Assembly: GCA_963841105.1 (NCBI GenBank)
Contig: CAWJCB010000015.1
Location: forward strand, 1 to 64,000
DNA: 64,000 nt
Reading direction: 5' to 3'
Source of the DNA: VAZQ01 sp963841105
GTDB taxonomy: Bacteria > Pseudomonadota > Alphaproteobacteria > Rhizobiales > Xanthobacteraceae
A program made the position numbers and the translations under genes. The notes beneath the pieces are model-generated. The model searched no databases. It had not been told where the DNA came from and worked only from the letters and a program-made list of their open reading frames with translations. How positions within the stretch are numbered: the stretch's first letter is position 1; the number at the start of each line of letters is the position of its first letter. Positions 48,157 to 57,021 of the stretch are shown in pieces.

Positions 48157-49302
48157 ATGCAGGTTCCGTTCTTCAAGGAAGCGCGCATCGGCGCCTACAT
48201 CCTCAAGCAGAAGCTGCTGGGCCGGAAGCGCTATCCGCTGGTCCTCATGCTTGAGCCGTTGTTCCGCTGCAATCTTGCGTGCTTCGGTTGCGGCAAAATC
48301 GATTATCCCGATGCCATCTTGAATCGTCGCCTTTCGGTCAACGAGTGCCTGGACGCTGCCGACGAATGCGGCGCTCCAATGGTGGCGATCCCAGGGGGAG
48401 AGCCGCTCATTCATCGCGAGATCGGAGAGATCGTCAAAGGTTTGGTGGCCAGAAAGAAATTCGTTTCCCTGTGCACGAATGCGCTCCTTCTGGAAAAGAA
48501 GCTGCATCTGTTCAATCCGTCTCCCTATCTGTTCTTTTCGGTGCATCTCGACGGCCTGCGCGAGCATCACGATAAATCCGTGTGTCAGGAAGGCGTCTTC
48601 GACCGTGCGGTGGCAGCCATAAAGGCAGCGAAAGCGAAGGGGTTTACGGTCAACGTCAACGCCACGATCTATGACGGCCATCCGCCGGCGGAGATCGCGG
48701 CATTCCTCGATCATGCAAAGGAGCTCGGTGTTGGAGTTTCCATCTCTCCCGGCTATGCCTATGAGCGTGCTCCGGATCAGGAGCATTTTCTCAACAGGCG
48801 CAAGACCAAGGAGTTGTTTCGCAAGGTATTCAGCCTGGGCAAGGGGAAGAATTGGAATTTCATCCACTCGAACCTGTTTCTCGATTTTCTCGCCGGCAAT
48901 CAGACCTACCACTGCACGCCGTGGGGCATGCCGACGCGAAACATCTTTGGTTGGCAGAAGCCCTGCTATCTTCTCGGGGAAGGCTACGCGAAAACCTTCC
49001 GCGAGCTGATGGAGACGACGGAGTGGGACTCCTACGGCACCGGTAAATACGAGAAATGCGCGAACTGCATGGCGCATTGCGGCTATGAGGCGACCGCCGC
49101 CGAAGCGACGATTGCGCGGCCCTGGCAGGCCATCAAGGTGGCGCTGTTCGGTGTGCGCACGCAGGGCCCGATGGCGCCTGAAATTGCGCTCGACAATCAA
49201 CGGCCGGCGCAATTTGTCTTTTCCCGCCATGTCGAGCAGGAGCTCGCCGCAATCCATGCGGCGCCCAAACGCTCCGTCGCGCCGCTGGAAGCAGCCGAGT
49301 AG
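48157..49302 (+). CDS. hpnH: Adenosyl-hopene transferase HpnH (radical SAM)
   Basis: HpnH joins the adenosyl radical of SAM to hopene, the first step to extended (C35) hopanoids. The CxxxCxxC cluster motif (Cys38, 42, 45) lies in LEPLFRCNLACFGCGKIDYP; PMVAIPGGEPLIHREIG is the SAM-binding region and the C-terminus has CANCMAHCGYE. The length of 381 residues is standard. GAGGAGAG precedes the ATG. It is divergent from hpnN over a 288-base shared upstream region. Confidence 0.95.
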   Translation: MQVPFFKEARIGAYILKQKLLGRKRYPLVLMLEPLFRCNLACFGCGKIDYPDAILNRRLSVNECLDAADECGAPMVAIPGGEPLIHREIGEIVKGLVARKKFVSLCTNALLLEKKLHLFNPSPYLFFSVHLDGLREHHDKSVCQEGVFDRAVAAIKAAKAKGFTVNVNATIYDGHPPAEIAAFLDHAKELGVGVSISPGYAYERAPDQEHFLNRRKTKELFRKVFSLGKGKNWNFIHSNLFLDFLAGNQTYHCTPWGMPTRNIFGWQKPCYLLGEGYAKTFRELMETTEWDSYGTGKYEKCANCMAHCGYEATAAEATIARPWQAIKVALFGVRTQGPMAPEIALDNQRPAQFVFSRHVEQELAAIHAAPKRSVAPLEAAE

Positions 49303-49346
49303 CGCACCCTGCCCCGCCTCTCTTCGGGGCGCCGAGTTCAAGCACT

Positions 49347-49625
49347 CTACTTCGGGATATCCGCCTTGGTGCAGGCTGTGCGGTCCGTTGTGGCCCAGGA
49401 GGCGCGCTCGCCCCTCGGACCGGTGTCCTTACCGGTCACATTGCACAAGAGCATTTTGTTCTTCTCCACGCAAAAGAAAGATCCGATCGAGAACATTCGC
49501 CCGTTCCAGAAGCAATATTGCGATAAATCGTTGTCCGACATTTGCAGCTGAATCCCCTGCGATTGAACGGACGATGAGGCAAGGACGCCCGCAATTGCCG
49601 CTGCGGCTGCGATCGCTTTCAGCAT
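49347..49625 (-). CDS. Small exported cysteine-containing hypothetical protein
   Basis: A signal peptide (MLKAIAAAAAIAGVLASSSV, cleavage near QSQG) is followed by about 70 residues with four cysteines (CFWNGRMFS, FFCVEKNKMLLCN, RTACTKAD), probably two disulfides in the periplasm. I do not recognise the family. It lies between hpnH and the toxin-antitoxin pair, on the opposite strand to hpnH. Confidence 0.55.
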   Translation of the reverse strand: MLKAIAAAAAIAGVLASSSVQSQGIQLQMSDNDLSQYCFWNGRMFSIGSFFCVEKNKMLLCNVTGKDTGPRGERASWATTDRTACTKADIPK

Positions 49626-49722
49626 TTTTTGGCTCCCTCTTGGCGACGAATTCAAAAACCCAGGGGTACAGGCCCATGGAGAATTGGCGTTTTCAAGGTT
49701 TTGAGCCTCTTGAATCCAATTA

Positions 49723-49755
49723 CGTCATCTGTCATATAAAAAACGACAATTGACG
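49723..49755. promoter_or_regulatory. Nested palindrome, likely operator of the Xre-RES operon
   Basis: CGTCA-N2-TGTC-N11-GACA-N2-TGACG, an AT-rich centre with two symmetrical arms, ending 9 bases before the antitoxin ATG. Antitoxins of this class bind such sites and autorepress. The surrounding sequence is lower in GC than the neighbours. Confidence 0.55.
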
Positions 49756-49764
49756 CAGGCTGCG

Positions 49765-50244
49765 ATGACTGATCTGGATACGGAACAGAGCCCGCTAGTC
49801 GCCAGGCTGGCCGAAGTGGCTGGATTGCTGGGCGCCCCGCACACGCTTCGAAAGGTGCCGCGAAATCCCCTCGAAGCGCATGAGATGCTTCTGCGGGGGC
49901 TGCCTACGAAGGCTTTGACTCATCTCGTGCAAAACCTGGTGCTTCTTCGTTGGGACGAATCCTTTGCGAGAGCTGTCGGAATGAGTCAGCGTACATACCA
50001 ACGGCACACCTCTACGAGCGCGAAGCAGCTCAATCCGGAGCAAAGCGGGCGAACCTGGAAGCTGGCCGAAATCTTAGCCAAAGCAACTGCCGTTTTCGGG
50101 TCCAAGAAAGGAGCGGAGCAATGGTTGGAGCAGCCGGCCATGGGCTTAAACCAGCGGCGACCAATAGATTTATTAGCTACGCCGGCGGGTGTCGAATTGG
50201 TTGAGGATTTTCTAGTTCGCCTTGAGTATGGCGTTTACGCGTGA
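49765..50244 (+). CDS. Xre/ParS-type antitoxin with DUF2384 toxin-binding domain
   Basis: The 159-residue protein has an N-terminal Xre-like helical DNA-binding region (ARAVGMSQRTYQRHTSTSAK) and a C-terminal MbcA/ParS/DUF2384 domain (KLAEILAKATAVFGSKKGAE then QWLEQPAMGLNQRRPIDLLA), which caps the RES toxin active site. The start may be the ATG at 49765 or the TTG at 49750, which would overlap the operator. The stop overlaps the toxin start (GTGA). Confidence 0.9.
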   Translation: MTDLDTEQSPLVARLAEVAGLLGAPHTLRKVPRNPLEAHEMLLRGLPTKALTHLVQNLVLLRWDESFARAVGMSQRTYQRHTSTSAKQLNPEQSGRTWKLAEILAKATAVFGSKKGAEQWLEQPAMGLNQRRPIDLLATPAGVELVEDFLVRLEYGVYA

Positions 50245-50747
50245 CGCCGCTGCCAGCGCCGCTCGGCGGCACTGAGCTTGTCGCGTGGCGCTTGGATGTG
50301 GCTAAGCACGCAACGATCTGGGACAGCGGCGAAGGCGCTTATCTGGTAGGAGGCCGCTGGAATAGCAAGGGCGTTCGGGCGGTGTACTGCTCGATAGATC
50401 CGGCTACAGCGATACTTGAGGTCGCGGTGCACAAAGGTTTCAAGGCCCTGGACACTGTTCCGCATGTGCTCACGGCAATCGATGTAGACGCAGCAAGCGT
50501 ATTCATAGTCGAGCCAGCAACAGTTCCGAATCCGAACTGGTTAAGGCCGGGCATACCAAGCGCTGGGCAGCAAGCTTTCGGGGATGAATTGCTTACCAAG
50601 CACAAATTCGTTCTGATTCCGAGTGTAGTGTCAACCTCAAGCTGGAATCTTATTTTCGTCGGCTCGACGGCGGCAAAAGCGTATGCAGTCAGGTCACAAG
50701 AGACATTTGCACTCGATACGCGACTGCATCCGTCACTGGTACCCTAA
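50241..50747 (+). CDS. RES-family NAD+-degrading toxin
   Basis: RES toxins kill or arrest cells by phosphorolysis or hydrolysis of NAD+. The 168-residue protein shows the R-E-S pattern: WRLDVAKHATIWDSGEGAYL, VGGRWNSKGVRAVYCSIDPA and TAILEVAVHKGFKALD (Arg, Tyr, Glu), then NWLRP and the Ser-rich LIPSVVSTSSWNLIF. The GTG start overlaps the antitoxin stop. It is an intact pair placed between hpnH and the hpnB-F operon, with GC content visibly lower than its neighbours, so recent acquisition is likely. Confidence 0.92.
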   Translation: MTPLPAPLGGTELVAWRLDVAKHATIWDSGEGAYLVGGRWNSKGVRAVYCSIDPATAILEVAVHKGFKALDTVPHVLTAIDVDAASVFIVEPATVPNPNWLRPGIPSAGQQAFGDELLTKHKFVLIPSVVSTSSWNLIFVGSTAAKAYAVRSQETFALDTRLHPSLVP

Positions 50748-50778
50748 GGTCAGTAGTGCCGATACGCGCAGCGCACTT

Positions 50779-52713
50779 TCACATCCCGAAGGCCACCGAA
50801 CGGGAGTTCGCGGCCTTGAGGTTGCGGTAGCGCGCAAGAGCCCAGAGCGGAAAGAATTTGGAATAGCCGTGGTAGCGCAGATAGAACACGCGCGGAAATC
50901 CGGTCGCCGTATAGCGCGGCTCGTCCCAGAAACCGTCCGCGGCCTGAGCGCGCGTGAGATATTCGATCCCGCGAGCGACCGCCAGATGATCGACCTCGCC
51001 GGCGGCCATCAAGCCCAGAAGCGCCCAGGCGGTTTGCGAGGCTGTGCTCGACGCCGGCGCGTAGCCTTGATAATCGAGCCGATAGCTCGAGCCGTCCTCG
51101 CCCCAGCCGCCATCCGCATTTTGAATCCGTAAGAGCCACGCGACGGCGTCGCGAAGCTCCGGCGCAGCATGATCCAGACCAGCGGCGTTGAGCGCGCACA
51201 GCACCGACCAGGTGCCATAGATGTAATTCATGCCCCAACGGCCGTACCAGCTCCCATCGGGCAACTGCGTGCGGCGCAGATAATCAATGGCGCGCCGGAC
51301 CGCCGCGCTGCTCTGCGACGTCTCGCCGAGCTGCGCCAGCATGGACAGACAGCGCGCGGTGACATCCTCGGTAGGGGGATCGAGCAAGGCGCCGTGGTCG
51401 GCGAATGGAATGTTGTTGAGATAGTAGTGCTCGTTGTCGGCATCGAACGCGCCCCAGCCGCCGTTACCGCTTTGCATGCCGACGATCCATTCGTGCGCGG
51501 GCGCCATGGAGGCGCGAAACTCGGCAGCCGCAAGACGGTCCATCGCCATCACCGCGACGGCGGTGTCATCGACGTCGGGGTAATGCGGGTTGGCGTACTG
51601 GAATGCCCAGCCGCCGGGACGCAGATTGGGCCGCCGCGCCGACCAGTCCCCGCGGACATCGAGAATCTGCCGCGGCACCAGCCATTGCAGGCCGCGCCGG
51701 ACTGCGCTCTGAGCACGATCGCCGCCGGCCTCGAGCATGGCGTGACAGGTCAGCGCGGTGTCCCAGACGGGTGATACGCAGGGCTGGCAATAGGCTTCGT
51801 GCCCATGCACAGCCAGGAGCTTCTCAATTGATCCGCGGGCGATTGCGCGGTTGGGATCGCTTTCCGGATAACCAAGCGCGTCGAACATCATGACGCTGTT
51901 GGCCATGGCCGGGAAGATGGCGCCGAGACCGTCCTCGCCGTTGAGGCGCTCGGTCACCCACGCCACCGCCCGATCGATGGCGGCCTTGCGCCAGCCCGCG
52001 GGAGAAAGAGGCGTTGCCATGCGCAGGACGATATCTACGCCGCGGAAGAACCAGAACCATGTCGCCTTCTGCTGCGGCGCCTTCGGCGCGGCGGCAATCG
52101 TCTGCGGAGGTTCCAGAAACAGCTCTTCGATGGTGACGCGTTTGTCATTGCGCGCCCTCGGCTTGAGCGCCTGCAATACCAGGAGCGGGACGATGACGGT
52201 GCGGCTCCAGTACGAGATCTTGTCGAGGTGGAAGGGAAACCACTTTGGCAGCAGCATGATCTCGACAGGCATGAGCGGGACAGCGCGCCATGAAATGATC
52301 CCGAAGAGCGCCAGCATCAGCCGGGTGAACACGTTCGCTCGCGCCGCGCCGCCACGCGAGCGAATGGCTTGCCGTGCGCGCGCCATGTGCGGCGCCTCCG
52401 GGGCTTCGCCAATCATCTTGAGCGCGAAATACGCCTTGACGCTCGCGCTCACGTCGAGGGCGCCGTCGCGAAACAACGGCCAGCCGCCATGATCGCCCTG
52501 GATGCGGCGCAGATACGAGGCGATCTTGGCTTCGAGCTCCGTGTCGACGGGCTCGCCGAGATAATGACGCAGCAGCACGTACTCCGCCGGAATCGTCGCA
52601 TCGGCTTCGAGCTCGAACACCCAGTGCCCGTCGGGCCGCTGCAATGCGAGGAGCGCAGCCGCCGCACCGTCTATGCAGCGGTCGAGATTCGCCAATGCCG
52701 GAGCTTGCTGCAA
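50779..52713 (-). CDS. hpnF: Squalene-hopene cyclase HpnF
   Basis: It cyclises squalene to hopene and diplopterol at the inner membrane. The catalytic DVDD lies at residues 380-383 (PHYPDVDDTAVAVMA) and several QW repeats are visible (QSGNGGWGAF, QNADGGWGED, RPDGHWVFE). I chose a TTG start at 52713 with AAGGAT upstream, giving 644 residues, the usual length; the open frame runs on to 53016 inside hpnE and is unsupported. It lies 13 bases after hpnE and is the last gene of the hpnB-C-D-E-F run. Confidence 0.95.
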   Translation of the reverse strand: MQQAPALANLDRCIDGAAAALLALQRPDGHWVFELEADATIPAEYVLLRHYLGEPVDTELEAKIASYLRRIQGDHGGWPLFRDGALDVSASVKAYFALKMIGEAPEAPHMARARQAIRSRGGAARANVFTRLMLALFGIISWRAVPLMPVEIMLLPKWFPFHLDKISYWSRTVIVPLLVLQALKPRARNDKRVTIEELFLEPPQTIAAAPKAPQQKATWFWFFRGVDIVLRMATPLSPAGWRKAAIDRAVAWVTERLNGEDGLGAIFPAMANSVMMFDALGYPESDPNRAIARGSIEKLLAVHGHEAYCQPCVSPVWDTALTCHAMLEAGGDRAQSAVRRGLQWLVPRQILDVRGDWSARRPNLRPGGWAFQYANPHYPDVDDTAVAVMAMDRLAAAEFRASMAPAHEWIVGMQSGNGGWGAFDADNEHYYLNNIPFADHGALLDPPTEDVTARCLSMLAQLGETSQSSAAVRRAIDYLRRTQLPDGSWYGRWGMNYIYGTWSVLCALNAAGLDHAAPELRDAVAWLLRIQNADGGWGEDGSSYRLDYQGYAPASSTASQTAWALLGLMAAGEVDHLAVARGIEYLTRAQAADGFWDEPRYTATGFPRVFYLRYHGYSKFFPLWALARYRNLKAANSRSVAFGM

Positions 52714-52726
52714 AGCCAGGTTATCC

Positions 52727-53971
52727 TTACACGCGCGCAGCGAGATCGGCGGCACGATTGCCGGAGCGCACCGCGCCTTCGATGGTTGCGGGCAGTCCGG
52801 TGTTGGTCCAGTCGCCGGCGAGAAAAAGATTGCTCCATGCGGTGATGGCGTCTGGACGTTTGGCGTCTTGGGCTGGGGTGGCGGCGAATGTGGCGCGCCG
52901 CTCGCGCACGATCTGCCACGGCGGCATCTCCTTGGAAAGGCCCGCCACCATCGCAACCTCGTCCCAGATTTTGCGCGCGAGCGTCTCCCGCGGCACGTCG
53001 AGCAGGCGATCGGCACAGCTGATGGTCACGGACAACCGCCGCTCGAACGAGAAGAGCCACTCGATGGTGCCGTTGACGATCCCGATGATCGGCGCCAGCG
53101 AGGCGGGTGGATCGACCCGGAAATGCGCGTTGACGATGGCACGAAACTCATTGGGTGTTTTAAGGCCGCTGACCAAATCAGCCGCAACGGGGGGCGGCAC
53201 GGTGAGGATCACGGCGTCGGCGGGGTTGATCGCCGCTTCGTCATCACCGAAGTCCAAAGCCGCGACTTTGCCTGTCGTGAAACGCATAGCCCGAAGCCGA
53301 TGCCCGAGCTCAACCGCAACGTCGCGCGCACGCAGGAATCGCAAGGCTGGCTCGACAAAAACCTCTCCCAGCCCGTCACGCGCAATCAGCGGCCGGCATG
53401 CACTCCCTCCCCGCGCCAATGTCTCGCGCGTCACCGCACCGGCCAACGCTGCGCTCGCCTCCCGCGGATCGGTGTTGAGCGCCGCCAGCCACAATGGGCG
53501 CGCGAGCCGCTCATAGAGCGTGCCCGTGCACCTCACATTTTCACAGATTGTCGTTTGCCTGTTGGCCCACAGCAGCCGGGCCAGCGAAACATAGTCCGCC
53601 GCACGCGTGCCCGGCACGCGGCGGCCTCTGTCGAGGATCCACCACGGCAACCGCCCGTTGTTGATCCGCAGCGTCCAGCGCTGTGCGTTCGCGAGATCCA
53701 CAAATGGGAACTCGGCATGAACGGGCCAGACGAGCCTGGTCGCGGCGCCGACCGCCCGGAGATAAGCAAGCGCCGCGTGATTGCCGGAAAGAAGCAGATG
53801 GTTGCCGTTGTCGATCACCATGTCGAGGGCGGGATCGTGATAGGATCGGCAGCGCCCCCCCGCCTGCCCGGCAGCCTCGTGCAACCGGACTGCGACCCCG
53901 CGCTCGGCGAGGCGCACCGCAGCCGCGAGGCCAGCAAGCCCGGCACCGATGACATGCACCGTCCCCGCCAT
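52727..53971 (-). CDS. hpnE: Hydroxysqualene dehydroxylase HpnE
   Basis: An FAD enzyme of the phytoene-desaturase-like amine oxidase group that converts hydroxysqualene to squalene. The dinucleotide motif is VHVIGAGLAGLAAAVRLAER, and the C-terminal FAD block is LFLAGDWTNTGLPATIEGAV. I chose ATG 53971 (MAGTVHVIGAG), which overlaps the hpnD stop as ATGA; a start at 54001 would overlap further. The length is 414 residues. Confidence 0.95.
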   Translation of the reverse strand: MAGTVHVIGAGLAGLAAAVRLAERGVAVRLHEAAGQAGGRCRSYHDPALDMVIDNGNHLLLSGNHAALAYLRAVGAATRLVWPVHAEFPFVDLANAQRWTLRINNGRLPWWILDRGRRVPGTRAADYVSLARLLWANRQTTICENVRCTGTLYERLARPLWLAALNTDPREASAALAGAVTRETLARGGSACRPLIARDGLGEVFVEPALRFLRARDVAVELGHRLRAMRFTTGKVAALDFGDDEAAINPADAVILTVPPPVAADLVSGLKTPNEFRAIVNAHFRVDPPASLAPIIGIVNGTIEWLFSFERRLSVTISCADRLLDVPRETLARKIWDEVAMVAGLSKEMPPWQIVRERRATFAATPAQDAKRPDAITAWSNLFLAGDWTNTGLPATIEGAVRSGNRAADLAARV

Positions 53972-54810
53972 CAGACGAAGGCATACCGGATGATGATCCA
54001 CAACAGCCGCGCGCGCGGAATGCGGATCAGGCGGCGCGGATGCGACCAGCCCCGATCGTTCAGCCGATCGAGAATGATGCGATAGACTTCCGCCATGATC
54101 CGCGGCGCGCGGACGGTACGCCGCGGGTTGCGCGCCATCACCGTGTCTGCGCGCGCAAAGTGCTCGCGGGCGCGCTCGACCAGGATTGCGCAGACGGTGC
54201 CGAGCGCGGGATTGGCCAGCACGGACAAGGGATCCCTCGCAACAATCCCGGCGGCGTGCAAAGCCTCTGCCGGCAGATAAAGCCGTCCGACGGCGGCATC
54301 CTCATCGAGATCGCGCAGGATATTGGTCAATTGCAGGGCGCGTCCGAGATGGTGAGCAAGCGCAAGTCCGTCCAGCTCCCCCATGCCGAACACGCGGACC
54401 GACAGTCGTCCGACCGCGCTCGCCACCCGGTCGCAATAAATATCGAGGGTTGCTTCGTCGGGCGCTCGAATGTCAGCAACAACATCCATTTCCATGCCGT
54501 CGATGACCGCATGGAAATCCTCGCGCCGCAGACCGAAATCAGCGACCGGGGTAACCAGGCCTTTGGTGCGAGGAACCGGGGTTCCAGCGTAGAGCGCATC
54601 GATGTCCGTGCGCCAGCGCGCGAGCTGCTCGCGCCGCAGCGCGCGCGGCTCGCTGGAATCTGCAATATCGTCGACCTGCCGGCAAAAAGAATAAATCTCG
54701 AACATGGCCTGGCGCTGCGGGCGCGGCAGAACGCGCATCGCCTTGTAAAAGGAGCTGCCCGATGCCCGCTCGGCAGCGGCGGCGGTGTCCGAGGCCTCTG
54801 CCAGCGCCAA
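53971..54810 (-). CDS. hpnD: Presqualene diphosphate synthase HpnD
   Basis: It condenses two farnesyl diphosphates to presqualene diphosphate. The two Asp-rich motifs are CRQVDDIADSSEP (residues Asp47, 48, 51) and QLTNILRDLDEDAAVGRLYL. The 279-residue all-helical fold is standard. It starts three bases after the hpnC stop and ends in a 4-base overlap with hpnE. Confidence 0.95.
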   Translation of the reverse strand: MALAEASDTAAAAERASGSSFYKAMRVLPRPQRQAMFEIYSFCRQVDDIADSSEPRALRREQLARWRTDIDALYAGTPVPRTKGLVTPVADFGLRREDFHAVIDGMEMDVVADIRAPDEATLDIYCDRVASAVGRLSVRVFGMGELDGLALAHHLGRALQLTNILRDLDEDAAVGRLYLPAEALHAAGIVARDPLSVLANPALGTVCAILVERAREHFARADTVMARNPRRTVRAPRIMAEVYRIILDRLNDRGWSHPRRLIRIPRARLLWIIIRYAFV

Positions 54811-54813
54811 GGC

Positions 54814-55716
54814 TCACGCATCCTGCGGTTCATGCCCGGCCGGGAAAAGCCGGCCGGCGCGGCGGCGTGCGCCAGATAACAGACCAAGCATCCCAAAGGC
54901 CAGAAACCCCGCTTTCCCAAGATGGACGCGCGCGCATAAAGGATCGCGCCGGCTCAACAGCCGGACGAGACGTTGCGCAAAGGTTTGGATAACGGCAACC
55001 TCCAAAGCAAGCCGCGTATCATCAATGGCGGCAGGGAAGGATCTGCTTTGGCGCAGGAGATCGCCGGTGCGCCGTGCCAGCCCCTGGATGCACGCAAGCA
55101 GCGCCGGCGAGGCGCGCGCGTCACCGAGCGATCCCACCTCGGCGCCCGCCTCTGCAAAGGCGTCGAGCGGAATATAGACGCGGTTGAGGTTGCGATAATC
55201 CTTCCCGCAATCCTGCAGATGATTGATGATTTGCAGCGCGGCGCAAAGAGCATCGTTGGCCGGCCAGGCCGCGCGACTCTCGCCATGCACGTCGAGGACG
55301 AAACGCCCCACCGGCATGGCGGAATAGCTGCAATATCCGATCAGGTCGTTCCAATCGCGGTAACGCAACTTGGTCACATCCATGCGGAACGCGGTCAGCA
55401 GATCGAGCGCATGCCGCGGCGGCAGTTGCCGCGCCGCGAGCTGTGCGCGCAGCGTGAGCGCGACCGGCTCCTCGTCGCTCTCCTTGTCGCTCCTGTTGTT
55501 GCTCTTGCCCAAAAGAGCGGCCTCGAGCCGGTCCAGAAGCGCGAGCTTCTCCGGCGCGGGCAGATCGGGATGATCGGCCACGTCATCGGCTGTGCGCACG
55601 AACTCGTAGAACGCGAGTATCGGGGCACGATGACGCGGGTGAATGAGGTGCGAGGCGACCGGAAAGTTTTCATCCCGGTGCCCCTTGCCCGAACGTGCGT
55701 CGGCGGCGGCAGTCAC
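54814..55716 (-). CDS. hpnC: Hydroxysqualene synthase HpnC
   Basis: It converts presqualene diphosphate to hydroxysqualene. The first Asp-rich motif is YEFVRTADDVADHPD (Asp44, 45, 48 from the chosen start) and the second is QDCGKDYRNLNRVYIP. The N-terminal NFPVASHLIHPRHRAPILAF is an HpnC hallmark. The GTG at 55716 overlaps the hpnB stop (GTGA) and gives 300 residues; a longer open frame to 56010 is inside hpnB. A low-complexity insert with acidic residues (KSNNRSDKESDEEP) follows residue 68. Confidence 0.93.
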   Translation of the reverse strand: MTAAADARSGKGHRDENFPVASHLIHPRHRAPILAFYEFVRTADDVADHPDLPAPEKLALLDRLEAALLGKSNNRSDKESDEEPVALTLRAQLAARQLPPRHALDLLTAFRMDVTKLRYRDWNDLIGYCSYSAMPVGRFVLDVHGESRAAWPANDALCAALQIINHLQDCGKDYRNLNRVYIPLDAFAEAGAEVGSLGDARASPALLACIQGLARRTGDLLRQSRSFPAAIDDTRLALEVAVIQTFAQRLVRLLSRRDPLCARVHLGKAGFLAFGMLGLLSGARRRAGRLFPAGHEPQDA

Positions 55717-56954
55717 GACAGCTCCGACCCGTCGGCGCGCGCGCGGGTTTGGACGCTCGCTTGCGTATTCGCTTGCAAGTCGGCGTGCAAATTGGCGCAA
55801 GCGTTGGCTTGCATATTTCCTTGCACACGGCCCTTCCAGCTGCCGCCCCGTCCACGCGCGTATTGGTACGCGGAATCGATTGTGAAGACGAGATATCCGA
55901 GAGCAATGGCGGGGAGCGCGATCCCCCAGAGTGGGGAACGTCCGTAGAGCCGCAGCGTCGGGTGGAACGCAAGCGCCATCAGGCCCCATGCCGCGACCGC
56001 CATTGCCCATGCAACGCCACTGCCGAACAGCGCAATCACCGGCGGAACGAGGTAGGTCACTGCCATCGCAAAAATGGTCGCAAGCAGAAGCGGCGGCGAA
56101 TAGCGCAATTGCGCGTAGGCCGAGCGCACAACCATGCGGCGTATCTCGGCAACGTTTTCGTACGCGCGCAGACTGCGGACCCGCGTTGTCAGGCCGAGCC
56201 AGATCGGGCCTTGGCGCTTGAGGACCCTCGCCAGAGCGCAGTCATCGATGAGGGCGCCGCGGATTGCGTCGACGCCTCCTGCGTTTTCGAGAGCATCGGC
56301 GCGAACCAGCATGCAGCCGCCGGCGGCGGCCGCGACCGCACCGCCCGCGCGGTTCACCAGCGAGAACGGATAGAGCATCTGGAAGAAGAAGACGAATGCA
56401 GGAATGAAAGCGCGCTCGGCGAAGCTCTCGCAGCGCAATTTGACCATCAGCGACGCCAGAACAAGGCGATTCGCGTGCGCGTGCATGATCAGCCGGGTGA
56501 GCAAGTCGGAGGGATGCACGATATCGGCGTCCGTGAGCAACAGGTATTGCGGCGGTTCGGGAAGTGTCATGGCGGCATCGATACCCTGCTTCACGGCCCA
56601 AAGCTTTCCCGTCCATCCGTTGGGCAAGGCGCGACCGCTCACGACACGCAGCCGATCCTTGCAGCGAGGCGGCAGTGCCTGGCGTGCGACGCCGGCCGTC
56701 CCGTCGGTGCTCGCGTCATCGACGAGAATGACGGTGAATGGCCCCGCATAGTCCTGATCGACCAGGGAAACGATGCTCGCGCCAATCTGGTCAGCCTCGT
56801 TTCGCGCCGGAACCACGATCGCCACGGGGGGCGAATGGTCCATTCGCACTGATGGCCAGTCGTCCCGCTCGCCGCAGCGCCAGAAGCCGCCCCGTGCGAA
56901 TACAAGGTACAACCAAACCGCCAGGGCGGCTGCGGCGAGTATTTGCGTCATCAT
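55713..56954 (-). CDS. hpnB: Hopene-associated glycosyltransferase HpnB
   Basis: A GT2-type membrane glycosyltransferase of the hopanoid cluster. The catalytic region has VVPARNEADQIGASIVSLVD, ILVDDASTDGT and LLLTDADIVHPSDLL (DxD-like), with a membrane anchor at the N-terminus and two or three near the C-terminus. The last 35 residues form an unusual tail with a repeating QAN/QAS pattern (NMQANACANLHADLQANTQA), encoded by several short GCTTGCAA-type repeats. It is the first gene of hpnB-C-D-E-F and is divergent from hemE. The start could also be the second Met. Confidence 0.9.
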   Translation of the reverse strand: MMTQILAAAALAVWLYLVFARGGFWRCGERDDWPSVRMDHSPPVAIVVPARNEADQIGASIVSLVDQDYAGPFTVILVDDASTDGTAGVARQALPPRCKDRLRVVSGRALPNGWTGKLWAVKQGIDAAMTLPEPPQYLLLTDADIVHPSDLLTRLIMHAHANRLVLASLMVKLRCESFAERAFIPAFVFFFQMLYPFSLVNRAGGAVAAAAGGCMLVRADALENAGGVDAIRGALIDDCALARVLKRQGPIWLGLTTRVRSLRAYENVAEIRRMVVRSAYAQLRYSPPLLLATIFAMAVTYLVPPVIALFGSGVAWAMAVAAWGLMALAFHPTLRLYGRSPLWGIALPAIALGYLVFTIDSAYQYARGRGGSWKGRVQGNMQANACANLHADLQANTQASVQTRARADGSELS

Positions 56955-57021
56955 GCCTTGAGGCCAAAATCAGTGGGAGATTACCCTAATCCAGGCTGTT
57001 CCATCCTGTTACATATTCAGC

